Source: an uncultured Oscillospiraceae bacterium | Lineage (GTDB): Bacteria; Bacillota; Clostridia; Oscillospirales; Oscillospiraceae | Reading direction: 5' to 3' | Length of the DNA stretch: 41,710 bases | NCBI GenBank assembly: GCA_905234425.1 | Contig: CAJOHR010000007.1 | Coordinates: 1-41,710, forward strand | Part shown: positions 8,051-16,334 of the stretch, one piece after another | Numbering within the stretch: the first letter of the stretch is position 1 | Layout: each line of letters begins with the position of its first letter | Made by a program: the position numbers and the translations under genes | Notes under the pieces: generated by a model | What the model saw: only the letters and a program-made list of their open reading frames with translations | Database searches by the model: none | Told to the model about the DNA's origin: nothing

Positions 8051-8673
8051 GGATCGCCGTGCTGGTCTCCGGCGGAGGGACCAATCTGCAGGCCCTCATC
8101 GACGCCCAGGCTGCCGGAAAGATCCCCGGCGGCGTTCTGGCGGCTGTCATTGCCTCCAAACCCGGGGCCTATGCCCTGGAACGGGCGGAAAAGGCCGGGA
8201 TCCCCGGCTATGTGATCCCCCGGTCGGACTATGCAAGCAGCAGGGATATGACCATTGCGCTGACCCAAAAGCTCAAGGAGCTGGAGATCGACCTGGTGGT
8301 GCTGGCCGGATTTATGACCATCCTGACACGGGAGATTACCGACGCCTATCCCAACGCGATTTTGAATGTCCACCCGGCTCTGATTCCCTCCTTCTGCGGC
8401 CAGGGCTATTATGGCCTCAAGGTCCATGCGGAGGCCCTCCAATACGGCGTGAAGCTCACGGGCGCCACGGTGCACTTCGTCTCCGAGGATTGCGACGGCG
8501 GTCCCATTGTGCTCCAGAAAGCTGTGGAGATCCGGGAGGGGGACACGCCGGAGGTCCTCCAGCGCCGTGTCATGGAGCAGGCCGAGTGGGTGATCCTGCC
8601 CAAGGCTGTGGCCCTGTTCTGCCAGGGAAGGCTCCGTGTGGACGGGCGGATCGTGCATATTGCGGAAACATGA
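8044..8673 (+). CDS. purN: Phosphoribosylglycinamide formyltransferase
   Basis: Transfers the formyl group of 10-formyl-THF to [15 protein letters not shown] (phosphate-binding loop), [10 protein letters not shown] with the catalytic Asn and His, and [14 protein letters not shown] with the catalytic Asp are present. The start at ATG 8044 overlaps the purM stop; the frame opens at 8014 but that part lies inside purM. It is the last purine gene here: purH, purD, purF and purL are not in the window. A strong hairpin follows. Confidence 0.95.
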   Translation: MVRIAVLVSGGGTNLQALIDAQAAGKIPGGVLAAVIASKPGAYALERAEKAGIPGYVIPRSDYASSRDMTIALTQKLKELEIDLVVLAGFMTILTREITDAYPNAILNVHPALIPSFCGQGYYGLKVHAEALQYGVKLTGATVHFVSEDCDGGPIVLQKAVEIREGDTPEVLQRRVMEQAEWVILPKAVALFCQGRLRVDGRIVHIAET

Positions 8674-8678
8674 ATGAC

Positions 8679-8706
8679 GCAGGGGCGCTCATTTGAGCGC
8701 CCCTGC
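8679..8706 (+). terminator. Hairpin after purN, possibly a weak terminator
   Basis: A 12-bp perfect stem (GCAGGGGCGCTC with GAGCGCCCCTGC) has a 4-base loop but no T-run behind it. It could stop transcription, stabilise the purine mRNA 3' end, or allow read-through to the next gene. Confidence 0.5.
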
Positions 8707-8730
8707 CTGATAGAATGCGAGGTGCGTTGA

Positions 8731-9558
8731 ATGGAAAAGCTGACCATGCTGGGAACGGGCCATGCCATGACCATGGACTGCTTCAATACCTGTTATGTGT
8801 ATGAAAATGAAAACGGAAAAATGCTGGTGGATACGGGCGGCGGCGGACAGCTTCTTCGTCAGATGCGCGGCGCCGGGATTTCCCAGCGGGACATCCACCA
8901 CATCTTTATTTCTCACAGGCACACGGATCACATTCTGGGCCTGCCCTGGCTGTTCCGTGGCCCCAGTTGGGACAGTGAGCTGAACTTCTATCTCCATGAG
9001 GACCTGATGAAGGTGGTTCCCGGCATGCTGGAGCTGCTGTTCCCGGACAACATGGAACACCTGCCTGAAAATGTCCGGTTTATCCCCATTTTCCACGGAC
9101 AGGATGGGGAAATTCTGGGCAGGAAGGTCCGGTTCCTGGATCTGCACTCTCCCAATGTGCCCCAGTTCGGCTATTCCATGATGCTGGAGGGAGACCGGAA
9201 GTTGGTGTTCCACGGGGACGTGCCCTTCCATGAGTCCAACCGGGCGGAAATCCAAGGCGCCGACTGGCTGCTCCATGAGGCGTTCCATTTGGAATCAGAA
9301 CCGCCCATGGGCGGACCCGGGGGCCCGGGCAGTCCTCCGCCAATGGGCGGCCCCGGCGGTCCCAAGGGCGGACCGGGCCATTCCACGGTGAAGCAGGCGG
9401 CTGCTTACGCCGAAAGCCTCCAGGTGAAGCACCTGCTCCTGTTCCACGGCACGGATAACGATCTGGCCCATCGGAAGGAGAAATACATCGCAGAGGCGGC
9501 GCAGGTCTTCTCCGGAGAGATTTTCGCACCCAACGATCTGGATGTGATTGAGCTGTAA
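8731..9558 (+). CDS. RNase Z-like metallo-beta-lactamase-fold hydrolase
   Basis: A 275-residue cytoplasmic protein with the metal-binding SHRHTDH motif (62-67), a GxGxA-like start (LGTGHAM) and FHGD, HEAFH and LFHGTD for the remaining ligands, as in the RNase Z/ElaC branch. A Gly/Pro-rich insert at about 191-214, made of two 12-residue copies beginning PPMGGPGGP, sits just before the HSTVKQAAAYAESL helix; RNase Z proteins lack such an insert there. The substrate is unknown: a tRNA 3'-end role is possible, but the RNase Z exosite arm is not obvious. It may be co-transcribed with the purine operon if the preceding hairpin is leaky. Confidence 0.83.
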   Translation: MEKLTMLGTGHAMTMDCFNTCYVYENENGKMLVDTGGGGQLLRQMRGAGISQRDIHHIFISHRHTDHILGLPWLFRGPSWDSELNFYLHEDLMKVVPGMLELLFPDNMEHLPENVRFIPIFHGQDGEILGRKVRFLDLHSPNVPQFGYSMMLEGDRKLVFHGDVPFHESNRAEIQGADWLLHEAFHLESEPPMGGPGGPGSPPPMGGPGGPKGGPGHSTVKQAAAYAESLQVKHLLLFHGTDNDLAHRKEKYIAEAAQVFSGEIFAPNDLDVIEL

Positions 9559-9566
9559 ATGCTGAT

Positions 9567-9608
9567 ATCCCCCGCGTTTACCGATATGCACCGGTAAACG
9601 CGGGGGAT
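9567..9608. terminator. Long hairpin between convergent genes
   Basis: A 17-bp stem (9567-9583 with 9592-9608, core CCCCCGCGTTTACCG) has an 8-base loop. T-rich tails are weak, but the position between two convergent stops supports a shared terminator. Confidence 0.7.
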
Positions 9609-9617
9609 TCCTGTATC

Positions 9618-11390
9618 TTACAGATCGTAAAGCTCCGTATATTTTTCCTCCAGGTAATCGGTATAGGCTGTGGGATCGAAATCCGCGCCCGCCGCCTGAC
9701 GGAAAAGCTCCGCCGGAGGATACAGCCTTCCGTATTTCCATATATGCTCCCGGTTCCATTCGTTGATGGGACCGAAGTCTCCCCGCCGGAGACAGCCGTC
9801 CACATCCACGGTTTCCCGCATTTTTCTTAAAAGCTGGGCGCCGTAGGCGCTGCCCAGGGCATAGGAGGGGAAATAGCCGATGTTTCCGCCGGCCCAGTGG
9901 CTGTCCTGGAGCACGCCCCGCTTGTCGTCGGGGACCTGAATGCCCAGGTACTCCCTGTAGAGCCGGTTCCAGGCCTCGGGCAGATCATGGGTTTTCAGAG
10001 CTCCGTCAAAAATCTGCTTCTCCAGCTCGTATCGGACCATGACGTGGAGGCAGTAGGTCAGCTCGTCGGCCTCGGTGCGGATCAGGGAGGGCTCCGCCCG
10101 GTTGACCGCCCGGTAGAGATCCTCGGCGGTATATCCCGCCATCTTCGCCGGGAAGATCTCCTGAAGCTTGGGGAATATATATTCGCAGAAGCCGCGGCTC
10201 CGGCCCAGGAGATTTTCATAGAACCTGCTCTGACTCTCGTGAATGCCCATGGAGACGCCGCCGTCCAGGGCGGTGAAGGCAAGTGCGTCGTCGCTGCCCG
10301 TGTCGTAGAGCGCGTGGCCGCCCTCATGGATCACGCTGAACATGGAGTAGGAGAAATCCTCCTCATAGTAGTGGGTGGTGATGCGTTCGTCCAGATGGGA
10401 GCCAAGAGAGGTGGTGAAGGGATGCTCTGTGGTCCCCAGGGCCACGTGGTTGGGATCGAGCCCGATCAGATCCATGAGATAGCGGGACAGCTTTTCCTGA
10501 TCCGCTTCCGGGAAGAAGCCCCGCAGTATGCTGTTGTCTTGCTGGGGCTTTGCCTGGACTCGCTGAAGAAGGGGAACAATATGGCGCCGGAGGATGGAGA
10601 AGAACGCGTCGCACTTCTCCCGAGTGAGCCCCTCCTCGAACTGATCGAGCCAGTAGTCGTAGGGGTCCATCTCCGCGGCGCAGTACCATGCGATCTTCTT
10701 TTTTGCGGCGAACACCCTGTCCAGCACCGGCTCAAACAGGGCAAAGTCGCTCTTCTCCTTGGCCGTGTGCCAGACGTCGTCGGCCTCCACCATGAGCTTT
10801 TGGATCTCCACGTATTCGTCAATGGGGATCTTTTGCATCTGGCGAATGTCCTTGAGCAGCAGCGCGATCTGCCGGACCTCCTTCTGGGTCAGCTCCTCCT
10901 GATGGCGCTCCAGACGCTCCAGCAGCTCCACAGTCTCCTGTCCCGTGCTCAGAAGATAGAGCTCCTGGCTCAGGATCCCCATGGTCTCACCCCGGTTTCC
11001 CGCCGCGCCCTTGGGGGCGGTGGTGGCGCCGTCATAGTAAAGCAGCTCCAGGGCGTGGTAATAGGCGCTCATCTTTTTCTGAAGCTGGACCAGTCTGGTT
11101 CTGGCGTCCTCCAACCGGAAGCTCTCGCCGGTCTTGACCATCAGAATGGGACTCTCCGCATCCTTGAGGACGGCCATGAATTTGTCGTAGTAACCCGCGC
11201 CCAGATGCTGCCGCAGCTCCGCCTGATCCTCAATGAAGATGGTGATGGGGCTGGTGGCGGCGGTGAGCAGGTCATAGAGGGCGTCCAGATTGCCGCCGTA
11301 GTAATCGGGGAAGTCCAGCTGCTCCGCCAGAAGGCTGTGCAGGGCTCCCTTGTCTGCGATCTCACGACCGCGCAGAATGGCTGTTTTCAT
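9618..11390 (-). CDS. Barstar domain fused to M32 metallocarboxypeptidase
   Basis: A 590-residue cytoplasmic protein with no signal peptide. Residues 1-90 align along their length with barstar, the barnase inhibitor: MKTAILRGREI, then FPDYYGGNLDALYDLLT. Barstar's contact residues Tyr29, Asp35 and Asp39 correspond to Tyr30, Asp36 and Asp40; Trp38 is Tyr39 and Glu76 is Asp77. From about residue 95 the sequence is a full carboxypeptidase Taq (M32) zinc peptidase: EHPFTTS, DERITTHY, HEGGH (355-359), GIHESQSRFYEN with the third ligand Glu, and HWAGGNIGYFPSYALG. M32 enzymes trim C-terminal residues from peptides. The ATG follows AGGAGAG, 9 bases after the stop of the barnase-domain gene. M32 proteins normally lack the barstar part, so the fusion is unusual. 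Confidence 0.93.
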   Translation of the reverse strand: MKTAILRGREIADKGALHSLLAEQLDFPDYYGGNLDALYDLLTAATSPITIFIEDQAELRQHLGAGYYDKFMAVLKDAESPILMVKTGESFRLEDARTRLVQLQKKMSAYYHALELLYYDGATTAPKGAAGNRGETMGILSQELYLLSTGQETVELLERLERHQEELTQKEVRQIALLLKDIRQMQKIPIDEYVEIQKLMVEADDVWHTAKEKSDFALFEPVLDRVFAAKKKIAWYCAAEMDPYDYWLDQFEEGLTREKCDAFFSILRRHIVPLLQRVQAKPQQDNSILRGFFPEADQEKLSRYLMDLIGLDPNHVALGTTEHPFTTSLGSHLDERITTHYYEEDFSYSMFSVIHEGGHALYDTGSDDALAFTALDGGVSMGIHESQSRFYENLLGRSRGFCEYIFPKLQEIFPAKMAGYTAEDLYRAVNRAEPSLIRTEADELTYCLHVMVRYELEKQIFDGALKTHDLPEAWNRLYREYLGIQVPDDKRGVLQDSHWAGGNIGYFPSYALGSAYGAQLLRKMRETVDVDGCLRRGDFGPINEWNREHIWKYGRLYPPAELFRQAAGADFDPTAYTDYLEEKYTELYDL

Positions 11391-11399
11391 AGTTCTCTC

Positions 11400-12077
11400 C
11401 TAATATAACCGGGTAAATGAGCTGTAATGGTCGTTTGTATAGTAGACGCAGCCGTTTTCCCCGAAGATCAGACGCTCCGCGCCTCGATAGCCTCCGGTGT
11501 AGTTCACGTCGCACTCTTTATATTTTGTGTCGTCCGGAAGGAGCCCCTCGTAATTGCCGAACCGGTCTCCGCCAATGCTCTTGCCGGGCGCCACATCCCA
11601 GAGATTGCCTCGGGAATTGTCCCAGCCCAGATCCCGGGCCTCGGATTTCGTGATGAAGTTGGAGGGAAGATGGCCGAATTCGTGGATATAGGCTGCCACG
11701 TCCTCCGGCGCTGTGTATTCTCCGTCCTCGGAGACGGTCGCCGCTTGAGGTTCCTCCGGCGCATCGGCAGGTGCTTCCTCCGGTAAAGCGTCTGCAGGCT
11801 CGTCCACCGGTTCTTCATCCGGTATCGCTGCCGGTTCTTCGGCTGGATCCGTATCGGCGGCTTCCGGTTCCACAGATGCCTCTGTCACCGGCAGTTCAAA
11901 GGCTTCCTGCGCCGATGCTTCAGAGGACTCTGGCTCAAGGATCTGGAGGGAAGGGGAATCCTCGATCAGCGCAAGCGTATCCTCGGCGGAGGAGATCACA
12001 CTTCCGGAGGAGCTGCCGCAGGCAGCCAGAAGGACCAGCAGCGCGGCAAGCAGCAGCGCAAGACCTTTTCTTTTCAT
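11400..12077 (-). CDS. Surface lipoprotein with C-terminal barnase ribonuclease domain
   Basis: 225 residues. A lipoprotein signal peptide ends in LAAC (Cys20). Residues 21-127 are a very acidic Glu/Pro/Ala linker with no Lys or Arg. Residues 128-225 are a barnase-type guanyl-preferring endoribonuclease: LPSNFITKSEARDLGW, GNLWDVAPGKSIGGD, DVNYTGGYRGAERL and NDHYSSFTRLY. Lys27, Glu73, Arg83, Arg87 and His102 of barnase map to Lys144, Glu188, Arg198, Arg202 and His217, the last four with a constant offset of 115. The product should be an active RNase tethered outside the membrane. The frame stays open about 1 kb upstream, but that part overlaps the ATPase gene; ATG 12077 with a TGAGG site is the sensible start. 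The barstar fusion gene follows directly. Confidence 0.93.
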   Translation of the reverse strand: MKRKGLALLLAALLVLLAACGSSSGSVISSAEDTLALIEDSPSLQILEPESSEASAQEAFELPVTEASVEPEAADTDPAEEPAAIPDEEPVDEPADALPEEAPADAPEEPQAATVSEDGEYTAPEDVAAYIHEFGHLPSNFITKSEARDLGWDNSRGNLWDVAPGKSIGGDRFGNYEGLLPDDTKYKECDVNYTGGYRGAERLIFGENGCVYYTNDHYSSFTRLY

Positions 12078-12085
12078 GGAATGCC

Positions 12086-13774
12086 TCATTTCTTCAGATT
12101 GCCGAACAGACCGCGAATAAGCTGACGGCCCAGCTCCCGGCCAACGGTGTTTGCGGCGGAGGAGGCCGCCTTGCCTGCCATTGTGGCAGCGGCGCTCTTG
12201 CGGCGGGATTTCTGCTTCTCCTGCTCGGCCTTTTCCCGTTCCTTTGCCGCCTTGGCTTCGGCTTTTTCCCGTTCCCTTTCCGCCTTTTCCCGCTCCTTTT
12301 CCGCCTTGGCGTCTGCCTTGGGGTCGGAAGGGGCTCCGGCTGCCTCCTGGGCGGCCTTTGCCTTCTGCTCCGCCAGCTCTCTGGCCTTCCGCTCTGTGGC
12401 GGTTTCCGGCCGCTGGGATGCTGCCGGCGTGTCTGCTGGCGCCTCCTGGGGCTGGGAAGGGGGGACCTCCTCGCCCTGGGCAGCCTGGGAGACCTGCCCG
12501 GTGAGGATTTCGTATGCGGACTCCCGATCCACCGCCTGCCCGTACTTTTCGTGGAGAGGGCTTTCCTGGATCACCCGCTGGATCACCGCGTCCTCCGCGG
12601 CGCTCATGGAGGACCGGGGCGGCAGGATCCCGGCCCGCTGGACGATGGTGGGAACGCCCTTTTCGTCCAGCACCGACACCAGAGCCTCGCCGGTGGCAAG
12701 CTCCTGGAGCACGGTTTCCGTATCGAACTCCGGATTCACCCGGAAGGACTTGGCCGCATAGCGCAAGGCCTTCTGTTCGTTGGGGGTGTAGGCCCGAAGC
12801 GCGTGCTGGACCCGGTTTCCGATCTGCCCCAGAACGCTTTCCGGCACATCCGCGGGATTCTGGGTGATGAACCAGACGGAGACGCCCTTGGACCGGATCA
12901 GACGGACCACCTGCTCCACCTTTTCCAGCAGCGCCTTGGGCGCGTCCCGGAAGAGAAGGTGGGCCTCGTCGAAGAAGAAAGCGATCTTGGGCTTCTCCAG
13001 GTCTCCCGCCTCCGGCAGCAGCTCGTAGAGCTCCGAGAGCATCCACAGCAGGAAGGTGCTGTAGAGCATGGGATGCTGGAACAGCTCGGCGCACTCCAGA
13101 ATGTTCATAACGCCCCGGCCGTCCTCATCCCAGTCAAACCAGTCCGCAATGTTCAGGGCAGGCTCTCCGAAAAAGCTGTCGCCGCCCTCGTCCTCCAGGG
13201 TCAAAAGTGCCCGCTGGATGGCGCCGATGGAGGCGGAGGAGACGTTGCCGTACCGGAGCTTGTACTCCGAGGCGTTGTCGCCCACATGCTGGACCATGGC
13301 CCGTAGATCCTTGAGATCCAGCAGCAGAAGCCCTTCATCGTCAGCCACCTTGAACACGATCCGGAGGACGCCGCTTTGCACGTCGGTGAGATCCAGGAGA
13401 CGGCTCAGCAGCTCCGGCCCCATCTCCGAGATGGTGGTCCGAACGGGATGGCCCTTTTTGCCGTAAACGTCGAAGAACCGGACGGGATAGGCGTCGTAAT
13501 CGAAGTCCTCGATGTGCATATTGTCGATGCTCCGGCGGATGTGCTTGGTCTCCACGCCGATCTCGCACATGCCGGACACGTCGCCCTTGATGTCCGCAAG
13601 AAACACGGGAACTCCCATGTTGGAGAAGCTCTCGGCGATCACCTTCAGGGTGACGGTTTTACCTGTGCCGGTGGCTCCGGCGATCAGACCGTGGCGGTTT
13701 GCCATGGAGGGCAGCAGATAAACCCGCTCCGATCCTGTGGCCAGCCAGATTTTGCCTTCATTGGGTAAATACAA
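12086..13774 (-). CDS. HerA-like DUF853 (YjgR-type) ATPase
   Basis: 562 residues. Walker A is GATGTGKT (33-40) and Walker B is IAFFFDEAHLL, followed by a FITQNPADVPESVLGQIGNR sensor segment, as in the DUF853 branch of HerA/FtsK-type hexameric ATPases. The cellular role of this family is not settled; DNA or protein translocation is usually assumed. The C-terminal ~120 residues are an Ala/Glu/Lys charged coiled coil, then a small basic tail with GRELGRQLIRGLFGN. The start codon is TTG 13774, seven bases after GGAGGT; an overlapping ATG opens only a seven-codon frame. Gaps are 22 bases to the upstream peptidase gene and 8 bases to the barnase lipoprotein gene, so all four are one operon. Confidence 0.88.
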   Translation of the reverse strand: MYLPNEGKIWLATGSERVYLLPSMANRHGLIAGATGTGKTVTLKVIAESFSNMGVPVFLADIKGDVSGMCEIGVETKHIRRSIDNMHIEDFDYDAYPVRFFDVYGKKGHPVRTTISEMGPELLSRLLDLTDVQSGVLRIVFKVADDEGLLLLDLKDLRAMVQHVGDNASEYKLRYGNVSSASIGAIQRALLTLEDEGGDSFFGEPALNIADWFDWDEDGRGVMNILECAELFQHPMLYSTFLLWMLSELYELLPEAGDLEKPKIAFFFDEAHLLFRDAPKALLEKVEQVVRLIRSKGVSVWFITQNPADVPESVLGQIGNRVQHALRAYTPNEQKALRYAAKSFRVNPEFDTETVLQELATGEALVSVLDEKGVPTIVQRAGILPPRSSMSAAEDAVIQRVIQESPLHEKYGQAVDRESAYEILTGQVSQAAQGEEVPPSQPQEAPADTPAASQRPETATERKARELAEQKAKAAQEAAGAPSDPKADAKAEKEREKAEREREKAEAKAAKEREKAEQEKQKSRRKSAAATMAGKAASSAANTVGRELGRQLIRGLFGNLKK

Positions 13775-13796
13775 ATCCCATACCTCCTTTGGTATG

Positions 13797-16187
13797 TTAC
13801 TCGATAATGGATTCTGTCCAGTAGTGCTGCTGATACAGGTCCGTGAACCGGTAGGTCATGCGCACATTTCCTTCGCCCACGTCCATGTTGGAGAGCTCCA
13901 TGGCGCCGGAAACGGTCATGGGCTCGCCCAGATAATAGCTGTCCTGATAGGCGCCGTCGTAGCTGTAGTAGTCGCAGAGGAAGTCCAGAGTGTCGCCCTC
14001 CTGGAGCTCCGTCATGCTCTTGGCCACCGTGTCGGTCTCGCCGTTCACATAGACGTATCTGGCGCCGGTGACAGCCCCTCTGGGATGCTCTCCGTCGAAG
14101 ACCACCAGCAGCTCGGCCCGCTCGCCATTGAGCATGACCGGGATATAGCCGGAGGTCACGGCGTCGTCGCCCTCGCCCAGGGTGTATTCGTGATAATATG
14201 CCACAATCTGACCGTTGAGGGCCAGCCAGGTCCGGTCGGTCGCGGCCAGGAGATTGCCGTCGCCGTCAAAGTCAAAGACGTTGTCCAGACCCAGATCCAC
14301 ATAGCCTTCTCCGTCGTCAAAGAACAGGTTCAGATCCAGGCTCTCCACCAGAGCCCACTGGTCCTCGGGAATGGCGATGACCTGATCGCCGTTCTTGTTC
14401 TTGGTCCAGGTGAGTTGGGAACCGTCAAAATAGTGGTTCGAGATATAGTCTGCCGTCTCCTCCGTGGACAGGCTTCTGCCCGAGAGGAAGCCGGTGTTGG
14501 AGCCGGACAGTCCGGAAATGGAGCTGAAATCACTGGAGAGGAAGCTGCCCAGAAGCCCGGAGATCATATCCGCGCTGCTGCTGCCGGAGGCGGAGCCGCC
14601 CAACGACCCAAACAGAGAGGACATGGGAGAGGCGGTGCCGCCGGTGGAGACCTGTCCGCTGACCTCCAGACTGGCAAACTCCTGAATGGCTCTGGAGTAG
14701 CTCTCATCCATGCCGATGGCGCTGTAGGTCTTGACCGCGGTGTCCACATTGGAGGCCTTCCGATAGGGGAAGTAAATGGAAAGGCCGTTGGAGCCCGCCG
14801 CCATATTGGAGGAGGTGCGGTTGTATTTCACCGCGCCAAGGAGCGCTTCGCAAAGGGCCTTTCCTTCGTCGGTGCCCACTCTGCCCGCAAAATCCACCAG
14901 GTCGATCTGATCAATGGCGGAGCTCCGGGCGTACTCCCGGGCGCCGTTCCGGGCATTGGAGATCTGCTGATACTCCTTGTTGGAGATCAGGGTGCTCAGA
15001 GAGCCGGAGAAATCCTTCAGGGGCGCGGGAGCGGTGTTGCTGAGCTCCGCCAGATCCACCACGGACAGGGTGGCGGACTGGCCCCGGCACTCAGTCCCGC
15101 AGGTGGAAACAAAATCATCCACAATGCTCTTGCCCAGCTCCACCGTGGACATGGAGGTGTTTTTGCTGAGGCTGGTGAGCCAGTTCGTGTAATACCAGCC
15201 GATGCCGGGCTCCGTCTCCTCCGAGGCGATCATATAGTCGGCGTAGCTGCCGAGCATGAGCCCGTTTTCCACCGTGGCCATAAGGCAGGCGTCAAAGCCG
15301 ATAAAGTCGAATTTGGTGTCGGCGTCCTGGAGGGCCTGCTGGATGCCGGCCAGGCTCATGGACCCGCTTCTGGCGTTCTTCTCGTCGTAGCCGTAGCCGC
15401 TGACGGAGCCGCCGCCGTGATCCCAGAGAATGAGGCCCTTCCGGTTGCCGGAATAGTGCTGATTGCACCACTTGATAAAGGTGGAAAGGGTGGAGGACCT
15501 GGTCATGGGATCGCTGCCCATGTCCTTCTCAAGCTGCTTCAGGCCGCCGTTGGCTACCTCATAAATCTGGTTGACGCTGGAGGAGATCACCTGGTTGTTC
15601 CAGCGGGAGCATCCGCCGGTGTAGACCACCACATGGACGTTGCTGCCCAGATTGGCCTTGGTCATCTCCATCAGGTCCTTGGTGGCCATGGAGTGCTTGG
15701 ACTCCAGGTCTGTGCCGCACATGTAGACCATGAGCAGCACTTCATCCTGGCCGTTTCCCAGGATTTCCGTGTACTTGCCCCGGGAGCCGGCGGCCACGGA
15801 ATTATCCGGCTTCTGGACGCCGGAAAAGTTCGAGGAACCGGCGGTGGTTGCCTGGGGCGTTGCCTGGACGGTTTGGGCCTGGGTGATATTGTCCAGGGCG
15901 CTCTGGGTGACGCCGTAGTCCTCGGAGGAACCGCCCAGAATGGAGCTGAGTGCGCCGCCTCCGCCGCCCAGCAGCAGAACAGCCAGCAGCACGATGAGCA
16001 TCAGCGGGCTTCTGCCGCCGGACCGGGTCACGCGGCCAGAGCCGCCGCCGCTTCCGCCCGAAGAACCTGATGGGGTGCTGCCATTGCCTACGGGACCGGT
16101 GCCGAGACCGCTGCCCCGCTTGTGAACACCGGAGGAGCTTCCTGATGATACATATTTTTGTCTGCCCTGAGGCCGTTTACCATCCAT
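13797..16187 (-). CDS. Membrane-anchored clostripain-family (C11) cysteine peptidase
   Basis: 796 residues. A Gly/Ser-rich cytoplasmic N-terminus (1-60) is followed by one transmembrane helix (about 61-80), so the rest lies outside. The C11 catalytic dyad is visible as LWDHGGG (His257) and GFDACLM (Cys301), with LLMVYMCGTDLESK before it. C11 enzymes cleave after Arg or Lys and often activate themselves. The C-terminal ~350 residues are Asp/Gly-rich beta segments with calcium-binding-like DFDGDGNLLAAT. The ATG follows AAGGAAG. It is the first gene of the operon with the ATPase, barnase lipoprotein and barstar fusion. Targets are unknown. Confidence 0.88.
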   Translation of the reverse strand: MDGKRPQGRQKYVSSGSSSGVHKRGSGLGTGPVGNGSTPSGSSGGSGGGSGRVTRSGGRSPLMLIVLLAVLLLGGGGGALSSILGGSSEDYGVTQSALDNITQAQTVQATPQATTAGSSNFSGVQKPDNSVAAGSRGKYTEILGNGQDEVLLMVYMCGTDLESKHSMATKDLMEMTKANLGSNVHVVVYTGGCSRWNNQVISSSVNQIYEVANGGLKQLEKDMGSDPMTRSSTLSTFIKWCNQHYSGNRKGLILWDHGGGSVSGYGYDEKNARSGSMSLAGIQQALQDADTKFDFIGFDACLMATVENGLMLGSYADYMIASEETEPGIGWYYTNWLTSLSKNTSMSTVELGKSIVDDFVSTCGTECRGQSATLSVVDLAELSNTAPAPLKDFSGSLSTLISNKEYQQISNARNGAREYARSSAIDQIDLVDFAGRVGTDEGKALCEALLGAVKYNRTSSNMAAGSNGLSIYFPYRKASNVDTAVKTYSAIGMDESYSRAIQEFASLEVSGQVSTGGTASPMSSLFGSLGGSASGSSSADMISGLLGSFLSSDFSSISGLSGSNTGFLSGRSLSTEETADYISNHYFDGSQLTWTKNKNGDQVIAIPEDQWALVESLDLNLFFDDGEGYVDLGLDNVFDFDGDGNLLAATDRTWLALNGQIVAYYHEYTLGEGDDAVTSGYIPVMLNGERAELLVVFDGEHPRGAVTGARYVYVNGETDTVAKSMTELQEGDTLDFLCDYYSYDGAYQDSYYLGEPMTVSGAMELSNMDVGEGNVRMTYRFTDLYQQHYWTESIIE

Positions 16188-16227
16188 AACGCAGTCTTCC
16201 TTTCCGTATAGATCGTTTGCTACAGAG

Positions 16228-16233
16228 ATTATA
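16228..16233 (-). promoter_or_regulatory. Extended -10 promoter of the peptidase/barnase operon
   Basis: On the minus strand a perfect TATAAT (16233-16228) is preceded by TGC, an extended -10 element. A clear -35 is missing. It lies about 40 bases upstream of the C11 peptidase start. Confidence 0.6.
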
Positions 16234-16281
16234 GCAGAAATAGGGGAAAAGCACCAGCCTTTTTATCGGCATTGGCGCAGG

Positions 16282-16323
16282 AAAAAGGACCGCGACAGCG
16301 GAGCGCTCCGACTGTCACGGTCC
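16282..16323 (-). terminator. Terminator of the macro-domain gene
   Basis: A 12-bp stem (16287-16298 with 16312-16323, one G-T pair) encloses a palindromic CGGAGCGCTCCG, followed on the minus strand by a TTTTT run. Confidence 0.85.
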
Positions 16324-16334
16324 CGATTTTCCTG

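Noticed and set aside
12078-13094. Long upstream extension of the barnase lipoprotein frame
   Set aside because: It overlaps the HerA-like ATPase gene in another frame on the same strand, is low-complexity and precedes a clear lipoprotein signal peptide with its own ribosome binding site.
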